The translations under genes and the position numbers were made by a program. From positions 62,001-126,000 of the forward strand of contig JANQOR010000010.1 of assembly GCA_028285685.1 (NCBI GenBank): 64,000 bases of DNA, in the 5' to 3' direction. Of this stretch, positions 18,842 through 27,983 are shown one piece after another (the stretch's first letter is position 1; each line of letters begins with the position of its first letter). The stretch comes from Cyclobacteriaceae bacterium. GTDB lineage: Bacteria > Bacteroidota > Bacteroidia > Cytophagales > Cyclobacteriaceae. Under the pieces are notes generated by a model. It made no database searches and was not told the DNA's origin. It saw only the letters and a program-made list of their open reading frames with translations.

Positions 18842-19999
18842 CTAATCGTCTAAATGTTTCAGGGATTGAAGGTCCTCTATGCCCAACTGCATCATGTTAT
18901 TTTTCAAATCATCCTCTAAAATCTTAATGACGTGCATAGGTCCAATTCTACCCAATGCACTAAGCCCATACATAAATGCTCTGCCAAGGAGCACAAAATC
19001 GGCACCAAGGCTTAGTGCTTTTAAGATATCCAGACCAGTTCTCACACCACTGTCAAAAAGTATCGGAATTCTTCCGTTTGCAGCTTTGGCTACTTCCGGA
19101 AGCATTTCCAGCGAAGATGGCGCCGCATCAAATTGCCTACCGCCGTGATTTGACACGACAATCCCATCCATTCCAGCCTTCACTGCTTCTTCAGCATCAC
19201 GGGGGTGAAGTAATCCCTTAATTACAACAGGTCCCTCCCACGCTTCTTTTATTTCCTGACAATACTCCCAGGTCAAGTTTCCACCCATTTGACCACTGAC
19301 AAACTCGCCGACTGACATCATTGAGCGAAAATCCGAATAATCTGCAACGGTTCTTAGTTTAGGCAACCCATTTCTAAGAGTTGCGAGCGTCCATGATGGG
19401 TGTGTGATCCCTTGCCAAACAAATCCAGCGGTGATCTTTGGTGGAGTTGTCAAACCCGCTCGTTTTGTTCGTTCACGCCTGCTTGGTATGGGAACATCAG
19501 CAGTTATGACCAACGTGTGAAATCCAGCATCTCTTGCTCTATCTAGTAGTTTCTTACAAATATCAAACTCCCTGGGGACGTACAATTGAAACCATCCAGT
19601 GTCGCCAACGTACTCACTCAATCTTTCAGGTGTCTCCGTTGCCAGCGTACTCAATGTAAATGGAATATTGTAAGCTTTAGCAGCCTCGGCAAGGTAGATC
19701 TCGGCTTTGGGCCACATCAGACCGGTCAAACCAACTGGTGCAATTCCAAACGGAGCAGCATAGGTCTGACTAAAAATGGACGTTTCCAAATTTGGATTTA
19801 AAGGTCCCTTGCAAAACCTGGGAGTTAGTACCACTTCATTAAAGACACTCCTGTTTCTACTGATAAGAGTTTCATTACCTGTACCCGCCTCCAGGTATTC
19901 CCTGGCAACTTTCGGCATCCTTTTTTTTGCACGACTAGCAAGATCACAAATAGCCGGATAACGATTGAGCAGTATGTTTTTCTTCTTTTCGTAGGACAT
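18842..19999 (-). CDS. FMN-dependent alpha-hydroxy-acid oxidase/dehydrogenase
   Basis: This 385-residue TIM-barrel flavoenzyme has the diagnostic active-site motif SNHGGRQFD, in which the His is the catalytic base and the Arg binds the carboxylate, plus FDSGVRTGLDILKALSLGA for FMN phosphate binding. It oxidises L-2-hydroxy acids such as lactate or glycolate; lactate dehydrogenase of the LldD type is the most common role. There is no signal peptide. It is a single gene on the minus strand, convergent with the ABC permease gene. Confidence 0.9.
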   Translation of the reverse strand: MSYEKKKNILLNRYPAICDLASRAKKRMPKVAREYLEAGTGNETLISRNRSVFNEVVLTPRFCKGPLNPNLETSIFSQTYAAPFGIAPVGLTGLMWPKAEIYLAEAAKAYNIPFTLSTLATETPERLSEYVGDTGWFQLYVPREFDICKKLLDRARDAGFHTLVITADVPIPSRRERTKRAGLTTPPKITAGFVWQGITHPSWTLATLRNGLPKLRTVADYSDFRSMMSVGEFVSGQMGGNLTWEYCQEIKEAWEGPVVIKGLLHPRDAEEAVKAGMDGIVVSNHGGRQFDAAPSSLEMLPEVAKAANGRIPILFDSGVRTGLDILKALSLGADFVLLGRAFMYGLSALGRIGPMHVIKILEDDLKNNMMQLGIEDLQSLKHLDD

Positions 20000-20108
20000 G
20001 CAACCTTAAAAGTAAAGATTACATGCTCAACAACACGTTTAAGAAAATGAGTCAGACTTTTCCAATCGCTTACTTATCTTTCTGCCTGAAGCTCTAAATC
20101 AAAACAAA

Positions 20109-20897
20109 ATGACGTCACACGAAATTGACTATACCATACAAGGAGATGACATGCAGATCGTCTCCATTCAACTAGATCCGAATGAAACCGTAATTGCGGA
20201 AGCTGGCGCCATGAACTGGATGGATCGTGGGATTTCCTTTGAAGCAAAAATGGGCGATGGTTCAAATCCCGACAAAGGCATGTTTGGCAAATTGCTGGAT
20301 GTGGGGAAAAGGGCTCTGACCGGCGAGTCTATTTTCATGACCCATTTCACCAACACAGATTCAGGAAAAAAAGAAGTAAGCTTCGCTGCACCGTACCCGG
20401 GCAAAATCATTCCAATCGATCTTTCAGAAATCGGCGGTGAGATCTTATGTCAAAAAGATGCCTTTTTGTGTGCTGCGAAAGGCACCGAAGTATCTATAGC
20501 ATTTACTAAAAGGTTGGGTGCCGGATTTTTCGGTGGCGAGGGTTTCATCCTCCAGCGGTTAAGGGGAGATGGATTGGCCTTCTTGCACGCGGGAGGAACA
20601 GTCGTGAAAAAAGAACTGAATAACGAATCACTGTTGATTGACACTGGCTGTATTGTCGGTTTTGACAGAGGACTTGAGTATGATATTGAGAGAGCTGGAA
20701 ATTTAAAATCAATGTTTTTTGGTGGAGAAGGTCTATTCTTGGCCACAGTTCAAGGGACAGGTACAGTATACCTTCAGAGCCTCCCCTTTTCCAGGCTGGC
20801 TGATCGCGTGATTCAGCATGCTCCAAAGATGGGAGGATCGTCAAAAGGTGAAGGCTCAATTCTCGGCGGAATAGGGCGGTTGATTGACGGAGATTGA
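20109..20897 (+). CDS. AIM24 / TIGR00266 family protein
   Basis: This 262-residue protein of the AIM24 family is beta-rich, with repeated GG segments ([39 protein letters not shown]) and the start [21 protein letters not shown]. The C-terminal tail is a Gly-rich stretch. The family is widespread but its molecular role in bacteria is unsettled. It is a single gene; it converges with the DUF1643 gene 29 bases downstream. Confidence 0.85.
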   Translation: MTSHEIDYTIQGDDMQIVSIQLDPNETVIAEAGAMNWMDRGISFEAKMGDGSNPDKGMFGKLLDVGKRALTGESIFMTHFTNTDSGKKEVSFAAPYPGKIIPIDLSEIGGEILCQKDAFLCAAKGTEVSIAFTKRLGAGFFGGEGFILQRLRGDGLAFLHAGGTVVKKELNNESLLIDTGCIVGFDRGLEYDIERAGNLKSMFFGGEGLFLATVQGTGTVYLQSLPFSRLADRVIQHAPKMGGSSKGEGSILGGIGRLIDGD

Positions 20898-20926
20898 CAG
20901 ATCCGAATTAGTTGAGGATTTCGAGG

Positions 20927-21397
20927 CTAGAAGTAACTGATTAGCTTCACATTTCTTTTCACGTACAGTGGATGTTTGGGAGAGCCGTCGGCATTCTTTG
21001 CTATGCATTTCGCCTTAGGAAATTTATTCACAACAAAAGTATCCTGCCCATACTTGGAATTTGCTCCCCATGCAAAAATGACTTCTGTGCATTTACTTTC
21101 GTAGATCTCAAATTTTTCAGCGTTGTTGCCGACAGGGTCCTTACATGTTTCCAGCTCGGTCGGATAAGGAGTGATCCATGCAAATAAGTTCAACATATAG
21201 ACCCCGCCAAAACCCCAAGCTCCAGCAAGCTTTTTCGCTCTGCGAATTGTAGGATCATCAATTGACTCATCAGCTGTAGAAGGGTTTAAACCAATGAACA
21301 TCACATTCGGTCTTGTCTCATCCCAAATCCTCCACAAAGCATATCGATACTTCCTGTCTTTGCTGAATTCTGCTCCGCTAAGTCCAAACAGATCCAT
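20927..21397 (-). CDS. DUF1643 family protein
   Basis: This 156-residue protein has the DUF1643 hallmark: YRYALWRIWDE, then FIGLNPSTADESIDDPTIRRAKKLA and GFGGVYMLNLFAW. No catalytic role is established for the family. The start at 21397 is supported by an exact -7 element ending 4 bases upstream, which suggests a leaderless transcript. It is divergent from the gamma-glutamyltransferase gene. Confidence 0.85.
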   Translation of the reverse strand: MDLFGLSGAEFSKDRKYRYALWRIWDETRPNVMFIGLNPSTADESIDDPTIRRAKKLAGAWGFGGVYMLNLFAWITPYPTELETCKDPVGNNAEKFEIYESKCTEVIFAWGANSKYGQDTFVVNKFPKAKCIAKNADGSPKHPLYVKRNVKLISYF

Positions 21398-21401
21398 TTA
21401 G

Positions 21402-21409
21402 CAAATTTA
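21402..21409 (-). promoter_or_regulatory. -7 element for the DUF1643 gene, leaderless layout
   Basis: The minus strand reads TAAATTTG, an exact TAnnTTTG match. Only CTAA separates it from the ATG at 21397, so transcription should begin at or next to the start codon. Confidence 0.5.
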
Positions 21410-21553
21410 GGCGATCTACTCTCTCGATTCTAAAACGCTATGCGAACACTTACTTACTCAACACCAATGTGGATCTGAAACTTCTGCTAGTAGTAAATGA
21501 GGATAGGTTTCCTTTCGATTTAGTATCTTGGAGTAACCTAACAATTTCAATCT

Positions 21554-23188
21554 ATGACCAATCAACTTAAGTGCATAGCACTCCTCTTTGTTTTTCTATT
21601 TAGCTGTCAAAATGCAAAATATGAAGACGAAAAATCCACAGACCAAAATTCTCAAATAGCAACCTCCGCTGGAGGTGTTGTCTCTTCGGCTCACCCCCTG
21701 GCAACCAAGGCCGGCCTTTCCATATTGGAGAAAGGCGGAAATGCCATTGATGCAGCAGTAGCCACCGGGTTTGCGATAGCTGTTGTGGAACCTAGTATGA
21801 ATTCGCTCGGTGGCAGATTTCAGGCGATAATCAGGGAGAGTGATGGAGCAATAAGTGGAATTGACGCCACAACGCAGGCTCCACTTTCATACGATCCGGC
21901 TACTGCGACTCAATCGAGAAATGGCTATCCCACCATCGGCGTTCCTGGTGTGGTGAAAGGGCTCACCACACTACATGAGAAGCATGGAACAATGGATCTT
22001 GCCACTGTGATGGAACCTGCTATAAAATACGCAGAAAGGGGTTTTCAACTACTCCCCTTGGCCGCAAGGAGACATGCAGCTGCGATTGATCACATCAGAA
22101 AATACGAAGGAACATCAAGGTACTTTATGAATGGCGATACGACGTACTTGGCAGGAGAATTATTCGTCCAAAAAGATCTGGCCAATACGTTGAAGCTAAT
22201 CGCCGAGCAGGGCTCTGATGTTTTCTACAAAGGTGAAATCGCCGAAAAAATGGTTGCGGATGTTCAAGCAAATGGTGGTTACCTGGATATGGAATCGCTT
22301 GCAGCCTATGAGGCAAAGGAATCTAAGATAGTCAAGGGCAGCTATCGGGGTTATGACATAAACAGTCTTTGGATTCCATCCTTCGGTGCTATCACAATTG
22401 AGATGCTCCACATCATGGAAAATTTGCCAATGCACGAATACTCTGAGGCAGAGTGGGCTAATGCCTTCTTCCAGGCAAACACATGGGCGTATAAAGACCG
22501 CAGACGTCAGGACAGCGAGGAAATGGCAGACCTATTAACCTCCAAGGAATATGCCAAGGCTAAACTTGACAGTATAAATATGCAAAACGGAAAAGCCGCA
22601 GCAATGGCATACTTGCCGGACTGGATGACAAAAGATGGGCATACGACTCACTTTTCAGTGGCGGATAAGGACGGAAACATGCTTGCTGTCACACAGACCA
22701 TTGGTCCAAATATGGGTTCCAAAGTTGCTACGCCTGGACTTGGCTTTTTATATGCAACCACATTAGGTGGATACCTCGGGGATTTCAAGGGTGGGCAGAG
22801 AGCTGCTTCGCACATCTCCCCTACCATTGTCACCAAAGATGGAAATCCGTACTTAGTCCTGGGAGCTGCCGGAGGTAGTCGAATACCTACTGCCATTGTC
22901 CAGACAATAAGCAGAATGATAGATCGTAACATGAACCTTCCTGATGCGCTTGCCGCGGGACGGGTACACTCGGTAGACACAGCTGCTCTTGTTGAAACGC
23001 ACGAAGGATCTAGCTGGAGTGCAGCAGACATAGAAGAACTAAAGCAGATCGGATTGGAAGTGGTTGAAGTGGATCGAACTGGAGCATTTGGTCGAGTACA
23101 TGCAGTCTATTTCGATTCAGAGAATAAAATATGGACAGGATCAGCAGATCCGGACTGGGAGGGATCGAGTGAGGGAATTGAGAATTAG
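21554..23188 (+). CDS. Gamma-glutamyltransferase family lipoprotein
   Basis: This 544-residue Ntn-hydrolase has an N-terminal lipoprotein signal (FLFSCQN, lipobox Cys about residue 16), the family start SSAHPLATKAGLSILEKGGNAIDAA and the autocleavage site before Thr364 in GHTTHFSVADKDGN, where the Thr becomes the nucleophile. Lys/Arg contacts such as NSLGGRF and GPNMGSKV follow the family pattern. It probably hydrolyses gamma-glutamyl compounds or a related amide in the periplasm. A secreted NTF2-like gene follows after 37 bases and is probably cotranscribed. Confidence 0.88.
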   Translation: MTNQLKCIALLFVFLFSCQNAKYEDEKSTDQNSQIATSAGGVVSSAHPLATKAGLSILEKGGNAIDAAVATGFAIAVVEPSMNSLGGRFQAIIRESDGAISGIDATTQAPLSYDPATATQSRNGYPTIGVPGVVKGLTTLHEKHGTMDLATVMEPAIKYAERGFQLLPLAARRHAAAIDHIRKYEGTSRYFMNGDTTYLAGELFVQKDLANTLKLIAEQGSDVFYKGEIAEKMVADVQANGGYLDMESLAAYEAKESKIVKGSYRGYDINSLWIPSFGAITIEMLHIMENLPMHEYSEAEWANAFFQANTWAYKDRRRQDSEEMADLLTSKEYAKAKLDSINMQNGKAAAMAYLPDWMTKDGHTTHFSVADKDGNMLAVTQTIGPNMGSKVATPGLGFLYATTLGGYLGDFKGGQRAASHISPTIVTKDGNPYLVLGAAGGSRIPTAIVQTISRMIDRNMNLPDALAAGRVHSVDTAALVETHEGSSWSAADIEELKQIGLEVVEVDRTGAFGRVHAVYFDSENKIWTGSADPDWEGSSEGIEN

Positions 23189-23225
23189 GAATTGCTTATA
23201 TAAGTGTTGAGGAAAAAATTATGAT

Positions 23226-23741
23226 ATGAGGAAATTGTTTGCACTCAGCTTTTGCGTTGTCTCATGTGCTAGCGCAGCTCAGAATAGTGATTATCTAGCC
23301 AAGGTTGAGACTTTGGATAGCACGATCGAAACGCTATATGGGGTGATTTCTGGCGAGGCTGGTGAAAAGCGTGACTGGGAATTGTTCAAATTTCTCTTCA
23401 CTACTGATGCACAGCTTATTCCTTCTGGCCCCAATCTCGAGGGGAAAGTAGGCTACAGGTCTTGGACTCCTACTGAATACATTGAAAGAAACGGCTCTTC
23501 TCTTGAAGAGAATGGCTTTTTTGAGAAAGAAATTTACAGGGTGACGGAAACCTTCGGATCCGTTACCCACATTTTTAGCACGTACGAATCTTACGGTAGT
23601 GCTGATGATAAAGAACCCTCCTCGAGAGGTATCAATAGTATACAATTGATGAATGATGGTCAAAGGTGGTGGATCCTTAATATTTATTGGACTGGTGAAC
23701 GTGAAGACAATCCAATCCCCGAAAAATACCTGCCTAAGTAG
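23226..23741 (+). CDS. Secreted SnoaL/NTF2-like protein
   Basis: This 171-residue protein has a signal peptide (MRKLFALSFCVVSCASAAQ). The body has the cone-shaped NTF2-like pattern: an initial helix with TLYGVISGEAGEKRDWELFKFLFTTDAQLIP, then strands ending in INSIQLMNDGQRWWILNIYW. Such proteins are usually small-molecule binding or unknown. It follows the gamma-glutamyltransferase-like gene and overlaps the convergent MlaE-like gene by 8 bases at the 3' ends. Confidence 0.7.
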   Translation: MRKLFALSFCVVSCASAAQNSDYLAKVETLDSTIETLYGVISGEAGEKRDWELFKFLFTTDAQLIPSGPNLEGKVGYRSWTPTEYIERNGSSLEENGFFEKEIYRVTETFGSVTHIFSTYESYGSADDKEPSSRGINSIQLMNDGQRWWILNIYWTGEREDNPIPEKYLPK

Positions 23742-24465
23742 GGACAAGAAAATTGGTAATGAGGTAATCAGCTGCTAAAATCAGAATACTACCTCGCACT
23801 ATTGCCAAGGTATTCGATTTTCCTACTTCCAAAGCACCTCCTACAGTACTAAAACCACTGAAAGCAGAAATAGATGAGACTAAGAAGCCATATAAAAAAG
23901 CCTTAATCAAAACTACTTTGACAATGAAACCATTGAAGTCATATCGTATTCCAATAATGTAGTCCACACCGGTAATAAGATCCATTGCCATCACACTAAA
24001 GTAGCCGCTAAGTAGGGAGAGAAAACAGGCAATTACCACAAGCACAGGAACCATCAGCGTTGAAGCCAAAATCACAGGCAAGGCAAGAAAAGAGATGGAA
24101 TTGACTCCCATAACCTCCAAGGCATCTATCTGTTCACTCACTTTCATTGAACCAAATTCTCCAGAGATCCTTGACCCAACCTTACCTGTAAAGACTAGGG
24201 CAACTAGCGTAGGAACAAGTGCAAATGTGGCATCTCGAACCACCATTCCTATGACGTAATCCTGGATGTACGGTGCAGACAGGGCGTACGTTGTCTGTAT
24301 TGCACTGACACCACCAGTAAATATGGAGACAATCGCAACAATAGTAACTGACCTACTTCCCACCTTGCCGCAATCATTGAAAAAAGAATCAACCAACAGT
24401 TTGAAACTTTGGATTCGAACAAAAGATTCTTTCACGAAAAGAATATAAGCACCAACCAGTCGCAT
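23734..24465 (-). CDS. MlaE family lipid-transport ABC permease
   Basis: This 243-residue permease has the MlaE/YrbE signature VGSRISGEFGSMKVSEQIDALEVMGVNS, five or so membrane segments and the C-terminal FSTVGGALEVGKSNTLAIVRGS stretch. It normally works with the MlaF ATPase and a MlaD/MCE lipid-binding protein to move phospholipids between membranes. Neither partner lies next to it on the minus strand here (the upstream side holds only a short gap before the lipoprotein gene). Its last 8 bases overlap the convergent NTF2-like gene. Confidence 0.88.
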   Translation of the reverse strand: MRLVGAYILFVKESFVRIQSFKLLVDSFFNDCGKVGSRSVTIVAIVSIFTGGVSAIQTTYALSAPYIQDYVIGMVVRDATFALVPTLVALVFTGKVGSRISGEFGSMKVSEQIDALEVMGVNSISFLALPVILASTLMVPVLVVIACFLSLLSGYFSVMAMDLITGVDYIIGIRYDFNGFIVKVVLIKAFLYGFLVSSISAFSGFSTVGGALEVGKSNTLAIVRGSILILAADYLITNFLVPT

Positions 24466-24530
24466 CAGGATAAGTGATTCACTCTAAGATAGTGGTATTA
24501 CAGGTTTGGGCAAAGGTGTTGTGGCCCGCC

Positions 24531-25718
24531 CTACTCAATCACAATATCATCGCAAAACCATACAACCTCCGGACAGCCTTCGACTTCAGCTCGGAGACAT
24601 ATTTCATAAGCTCCAGGATCGAATTGGAATTCTAACTTATTATCACCTACCTCGTCCTCTACTTCTGAAAAGATCAACATGTCTTCCCTAAAAATATTCC
24701 ATGAATAAACAATTTCATCTTTTAATGGGAAGGTAGCAGTGAATTTGTAGGTCACATCATTTATTTGTGCCGTCTCAAAGAACAGTTCCGGGCACGGGTC
24801 TTCTACCTCTAAAAATTCGCAGTATTCCACTCCTACCACACAGTCGTCAGTAATGGCTCTTATGCAAACTTCGTATCCACCTGGATCGAACGTTCTAGAC
24901 AATGTATGATCACCCTGAACACCTGTCCCATCCGTCTCGATGAAATCATCGTTGATGAACCAATCATACGAAAACAAATCATCTCGACCTGGAAAATCCG
25001 CAGTAAAGACATAACTGGTCCCACCAGCAAAATCTGTGTCAAAGGATAACTGAGGACAGCGCTCACAAGTATCAAATATTTCAAAAAGCTCGAAGTTATT
25101 TGTAACCTCCGCAACCCTGTCATCCGAAAATACCTCAATACTTAAGGGAAAGACGAAGACCGGCTGCTCTTCAAATCCTTGGAGAAGTTCAAAGGCGAAA
25201 TACTCCTCTTGACTGCCAATCACCACTTCACCCCCCTCCTTGTCAATCATCCGAATTGGGTATTCAAAATCAAAGCACTGTGTGTAGAAAAGATCAAATT
25301 CATCTCTTAATGTCAGATAATCACAGTCTTCCATGAGAGTGATGAAGTCATTCTCATTTTCAATATTTCTGATCGAGTTTGCTTTGGACACGAGAAAAGG
25401 GAAGACGATTCCATCAACATGTTGACCAGCACTCCCGCTCTCCGCAACCTCAATCAAGCCTTCCAGATTGTTAACAGAAATGGTCAAGCCATTATTAAAT
25501 CCAAGATGAAGGGGGTAAAAAAACTCTGTACATGGTTCATTTGCGGAAAGAGTTCCGGCTCTTGCAACCCTAAGCAGCGACTGCACAGCAACACTTGACG
25601 TGACAGTGAGTGTATCGGCGCTTTCATCAGGAAAACCCAACTCATCTTCACTGAGACAAGATTGGAGAACTACTGTAACAAGCAGAAAGTAAGCTATTAA
25701 AAACCGCAATCGGATCAT
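24531..25718 (-). CDS. Lipoprotein with two PKD-like Cys-containing repeats
   Basis: This 395-residue predicted surface lipoprotein has signal peptide and lipobox (VVLQSCLSEDE). Residues about 20-215 form a unique domain. The C-terminal part has two ~85-residue repeats, each starting CPxLxF, with a central W/N pair (YDWFINDD; YSWNIFRED), the DPGxYEVCIRA block and a final Cys before the hydrophobic end strand. The same repeat occurs five times in the neighbour upstream. Repeats of this type suggest extracellular binding or adhesion. No enzymatic motif is visible. Confidence 0.75.
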   Translation of the reverse strand: MIRLRFLIAYFLLVTVVLQSCLSEDELGFPDESADTLTVTSSVAVQSLLRVARAGTLSANEPCTEFFYPLHLGFNNGLTISVNNLEGLIEVAESGSAGQHVDGIVFPFLVSKANSIRNIENENDFITLMEDCDYLTLRDEFDLFYTQCFDFEYPIRMIDKEGGEVVIGSQEEYFAFELLQGFEEQPVFVFPLSIEVFSDDRVAEVTNNFELFEIFDTCERCPQLSFDTDFAGGTSYVFTADFPGRDDLFSYDWFINDDFIETDGTGVQGDHTLSRTFDPGGYEVCIRAITDDCVVGVEYCEFLEVEDPCPELFFETAQINDVTYKFTATFPLKDEIVYSWNIFREDMLIFSEVEDEVGDNKLEFQFDPGAYEICLRAEVEGCPEVVWFCDDIVIE

Positions 25719-25791
25719 CCACTCATCATCTTTACCTTTTATTGAATTGGTATGGTTGGTGTGGGCTTGCTAAAGTTAGTCTTTAGCTAAC

Positions 25792-25823
25792 AAAAAAAGA
25801 ACTGCCCGATCGCTCGGGCAATT
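25792..25823 (-). terminator. Rho-independent terminator after the five-repeat lipoprotein
   Basis: On the minus strand AATTGCCCGA and TCGGGCAGTT pair over 10 bp around the loop GCGA, followed by CTTTTTTTG. It lies 20 bases after the stop of the 25844-27268 gene, so the two lipoprotein genes are probably separate transcripts. Confidence 0.85.
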
Positions 25824-25843
25824 CCTCCACAAGTAGACGGAAA

Positions 25844-27268
25844 TTAATTCGGTAATGAGAATTCCTTACACAATTGCGCTTCGTCGCAATTTCCATCTTG
25901 TTTTAAGCATATCTCATAAGTCACACCCTGATCAAATTGCCATGAGAATTGATGATCATCGCTGCTTCCTGCTTCTCTTACTTCCTCTCCTTGCTTCACA
26001 TCATTCACATAAACAGTCCATATGTAGGTGACATCATCTTTCCCCTCAAAATCCGCAGTGAAAACGAACGTATTTGATCCTGCTTCCTGAGTCCCTGTAA
26101 AAGAGATCTCTCTACAGTTTTCCTCTACAACAATCGTCTCGCAATATTCTATCGCATCGCAGCCTTCCTGATCAGTCAGAATACACACATTGTAGGTTCC
26201 CGGATCAAAGTCAAAGACAAGCTTATGATCAGTGTCGAAACCATCAAAATTTTCCTTGTCAACAATTTCATCGTTGATGATCCATTTGTATGGAGCATGT
26301 TCTTGTCCTTCAAAGTCTGAATGAAAAACATAGATATAGTCTGTTTCTTTTTCCCAATCGAAGAATGCGGTCTCAACGCAATCATTTTCAACAGTCAAAT
26401 CAATACAGAATTCCACATCATCACATCCTTCCAACTCAGCTACAACACAGACGGTGTACTCTCCAGGATCAAATTGCCAAAACAGTTTGTGATCAGTGTC
26501 AAATCCATCAAAATTTTCCTTGTCAACAACTTCGTCATTGATGTACCATTTGTATGGGATGTGATCCTGACTCTCGAACTCAGCAAAAAATACGTAAGTA
26601 TTATGTCCATCTTCTTCTGCTTCAAAAAATAGCTCTGTGGGACACTCAACTTCGACAAGAATCTCTTTGCAATATTCAACTTCTCCTCCACATTCATCGC
26701 TCTGAGAAACAATGCAAACAAGGTGCTCGCCAGGTTCAAAATCCCATTCGAGAAAATGAGAACGATCTGAGTCCAATGGCTCTGTCTTAATAGAATCTTC
26801 ATTTACCCACCAGGTGTAAACTACATTTTCAATTCCCTCAAAGTCTGCTACGAATTTGTATACATAGTTATCTATCTGATCAGTTTGAAATACAAGCCCT
26901 AAGCATTCCTCCCTGTTTGGATCAGGAATCACTACTTCCTGACAGAACTCAAGGCTTCTATCACATTGAGCTGATTGAGCTGAAATACAAACATTATATG
27001 TACCCGGTTCAAATTCAAAATCAAAGGTGTCATCAGTAACTTCATCCAGGTTTACCGAATCAATTAGAACATCATTGACATACCATTGATATGACAAATT
27101 CTCAAGTCCTTCGGCCTTGATAGTAACCGAATTGTTCGTGCTATCAATGTCCACGGAAAACTGGATATCCGGACATGGATTCGCTTCGTCTGGTGTACAT
27201 GACCCCAACAAGATCACTGACAAGACCGTCAAAAGAATACTATATTGATTTAATAGTTTCATGAGCAA
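25844..27268 (-). CDS. Lipoprotein of five PKD-like Cys-containing repeats
   Basis: This 474-residue protein has a lipoprotein signal (ILLGSCTPDEANPC) and then five tandem ~85-90-residue repeats filling the rest of the chain. Each repeat has a first Cys at its start (CPDI, CLGL, CPTE, CVET, CREI), a YxWxxND core, an FxPGxYxVCI strand and two closing Cys (GCDDVEFCIDL type), so disulphides are likely outside the cell. Repeats 3 and 4 share near-identical core sequence. It is divergent from the ECF sigma/FecR/TonB genes 154 bases away, which may mean joint regulation. It could be a surface partner of the receptor, but that is inference. Confidence 0.75.
   Translation of the reverse strand: MLMKLLNQYSILLTVLSVILLGSCTPDEANPCPDIQFSVDIDSTNNSVTIKAEGLENLSYQWYVNDVLIDSVNLDEVTDDTFDFEFEPGTYNVCISAQSAQCDRSLEFCQEVVIPDPNREECLGLVFQTDQIDNYVYKFVADFEGIENVVYTWWVNEDSIKTEPLDSDRSHFLEWDFEPGEHLVCIVSQSDECGGEVEYCKEILVEVECPTELFFEAEEDGHNTYVFFAEFESQDHIPYKWYINDEVVDKENFDGFDTDHKLFWQFDPGEYTVCVVAELEGCDDVEFCIDLTVENDCVETAFFDWEKETDYIYVFHSDFEGQEHAPYKWIINDEIVDKENFDGFDTDHKLVFDFDPGTYNVCILTDQEGCDAIEYCETIVVEENCREISFTGTQEAGSNTFVFTADFEGKDDVTYIWTVYVNDVKQGEEVREAGSSDDHQFSWQFDQGVTYEICLKQDGNCDEAQLCKEFSLPN
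26221..26293. repeat. 73-bp direct repeat, copy 1 (lipoprotein repeat 4)
   Basis: This stretch matches 26485-26557 with an offset of 264 bases and about 9 differences, by my base-by-base comparison. It codes for the INDEIVDKENFDGFDTDHKL core of the fourth protein repeat. The offset equals 88 codons, one repeat unit. Confidence 0.85.
26485..26557. repeat. 73-bp direct repeat, copy 2 (lipoprotein repeat 3)
   Basis: Partner of 26221-26293; it codes for the INDEVVDKENFDGFDTDHKL core of the third protein repeat. The other repeats of the gene are far more diverged at DNA level, so this pair is the most recent duplication or has been homogenised. Confidence 0.85.
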
Positions 27269-27422
27269 TTTTTGATTAGTTTTTAAAAAATTTCAGTTGA
27301 AGGTTTTCCTTCTTTTGACCGTAAAACGCAGAGTAATCCAACCAACCCTACCCCCTTTTTAGAATTATTTTGTTATTTATTTTGATTTTTTAAAGATGAC
27401 AAGCTCCGAATAAACCCAAAGA

Positions 27423-27938
27423 ATGCCTGAACTCGAAAAGCCTTTATGTGACGAAGTACAGTTTGATGCCTTCTATACTGCCCATGCGAAAGCATTGAGG
27501 AATTTTTTATACTATAAGTTCGGAGACGCCGATCAGTCTGATGATGTGCTACAGGAATCATTTGTTCGACTTTGGAAAAACTGCGCTAAAGTCACTATGG
27601 AAACAGCAAAGGGTTTTTTGTACAAAGTGGCCATCAACCTGAGTACCAGCCTAAAACGATCTGAAAAGGTGAAGTTGAAATACGTTGAGCAGGCTGTACA
27701 GTCCGGGAAAGATCAGGAATCACCGGAATTCAAAATCCTAGAAAAGGAATTCCTTGAAAAATTGACAGAGGCCATATCTACCCTTCCGGACAAGCAACGG
27801 GAAGTTTTTTTGATGAATCGAATAGAAAAGAAAACATATAAAGAGATTGCGGAGATATCTGGAGTCTCGGTGAAGGCAGTGGAAAAATCAATGCACAAGG
27901 CACTTCTTAAACTTAGAGCTAAAATCGGAGATATCTAA
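27423..27938 (+). CDS. ECF-type RNA polymerase sigma factor
   Basis: This 171-residue sigma factor has region 2 (FDAFYTAHAKALRNFLYYKFGD...DDVLQESFVRLWKN) and region 4 (LPDKQREVFLMNRIEKKTYKEIAEISGVSVKAVEKSMHKAL) without regions 1 and 3. This is the FecI-like type of Bacteroidota that partners with a FecR anti-sigma and a TonB-dependent receptor, both of which follow directly. It should direct transcription of the receptor operon in response to its ligand. Confidence 0.93.
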   Translation: MPELEKPLCDEVQFDAFYTAHAKALRNFLYYKFGDADQSDDVLQESFVRLWKNCAKVTMETAKGFLYKVAINLSTSLKRSEKVKLKYVEQAVQSGKDQESPEFKILEKEFLEKLTEAISTLPDKQREVFLMNRIEKKTYKEIAEISGVSVKAVEKSMHKALLKLRAKIGDI

Positions 27939-27983
27939 AGTGGTAGGGTAATGAGCATTTTACGCGTTTTGCATATGAGATAA

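Noticed and set aside
26221-26557. Direct repeats as a possible CRISPR or transposon end
   Set aside because: There are only two copies, spaced by exactly one protein repeat unit and inside a coding frame; they are domain duplication.
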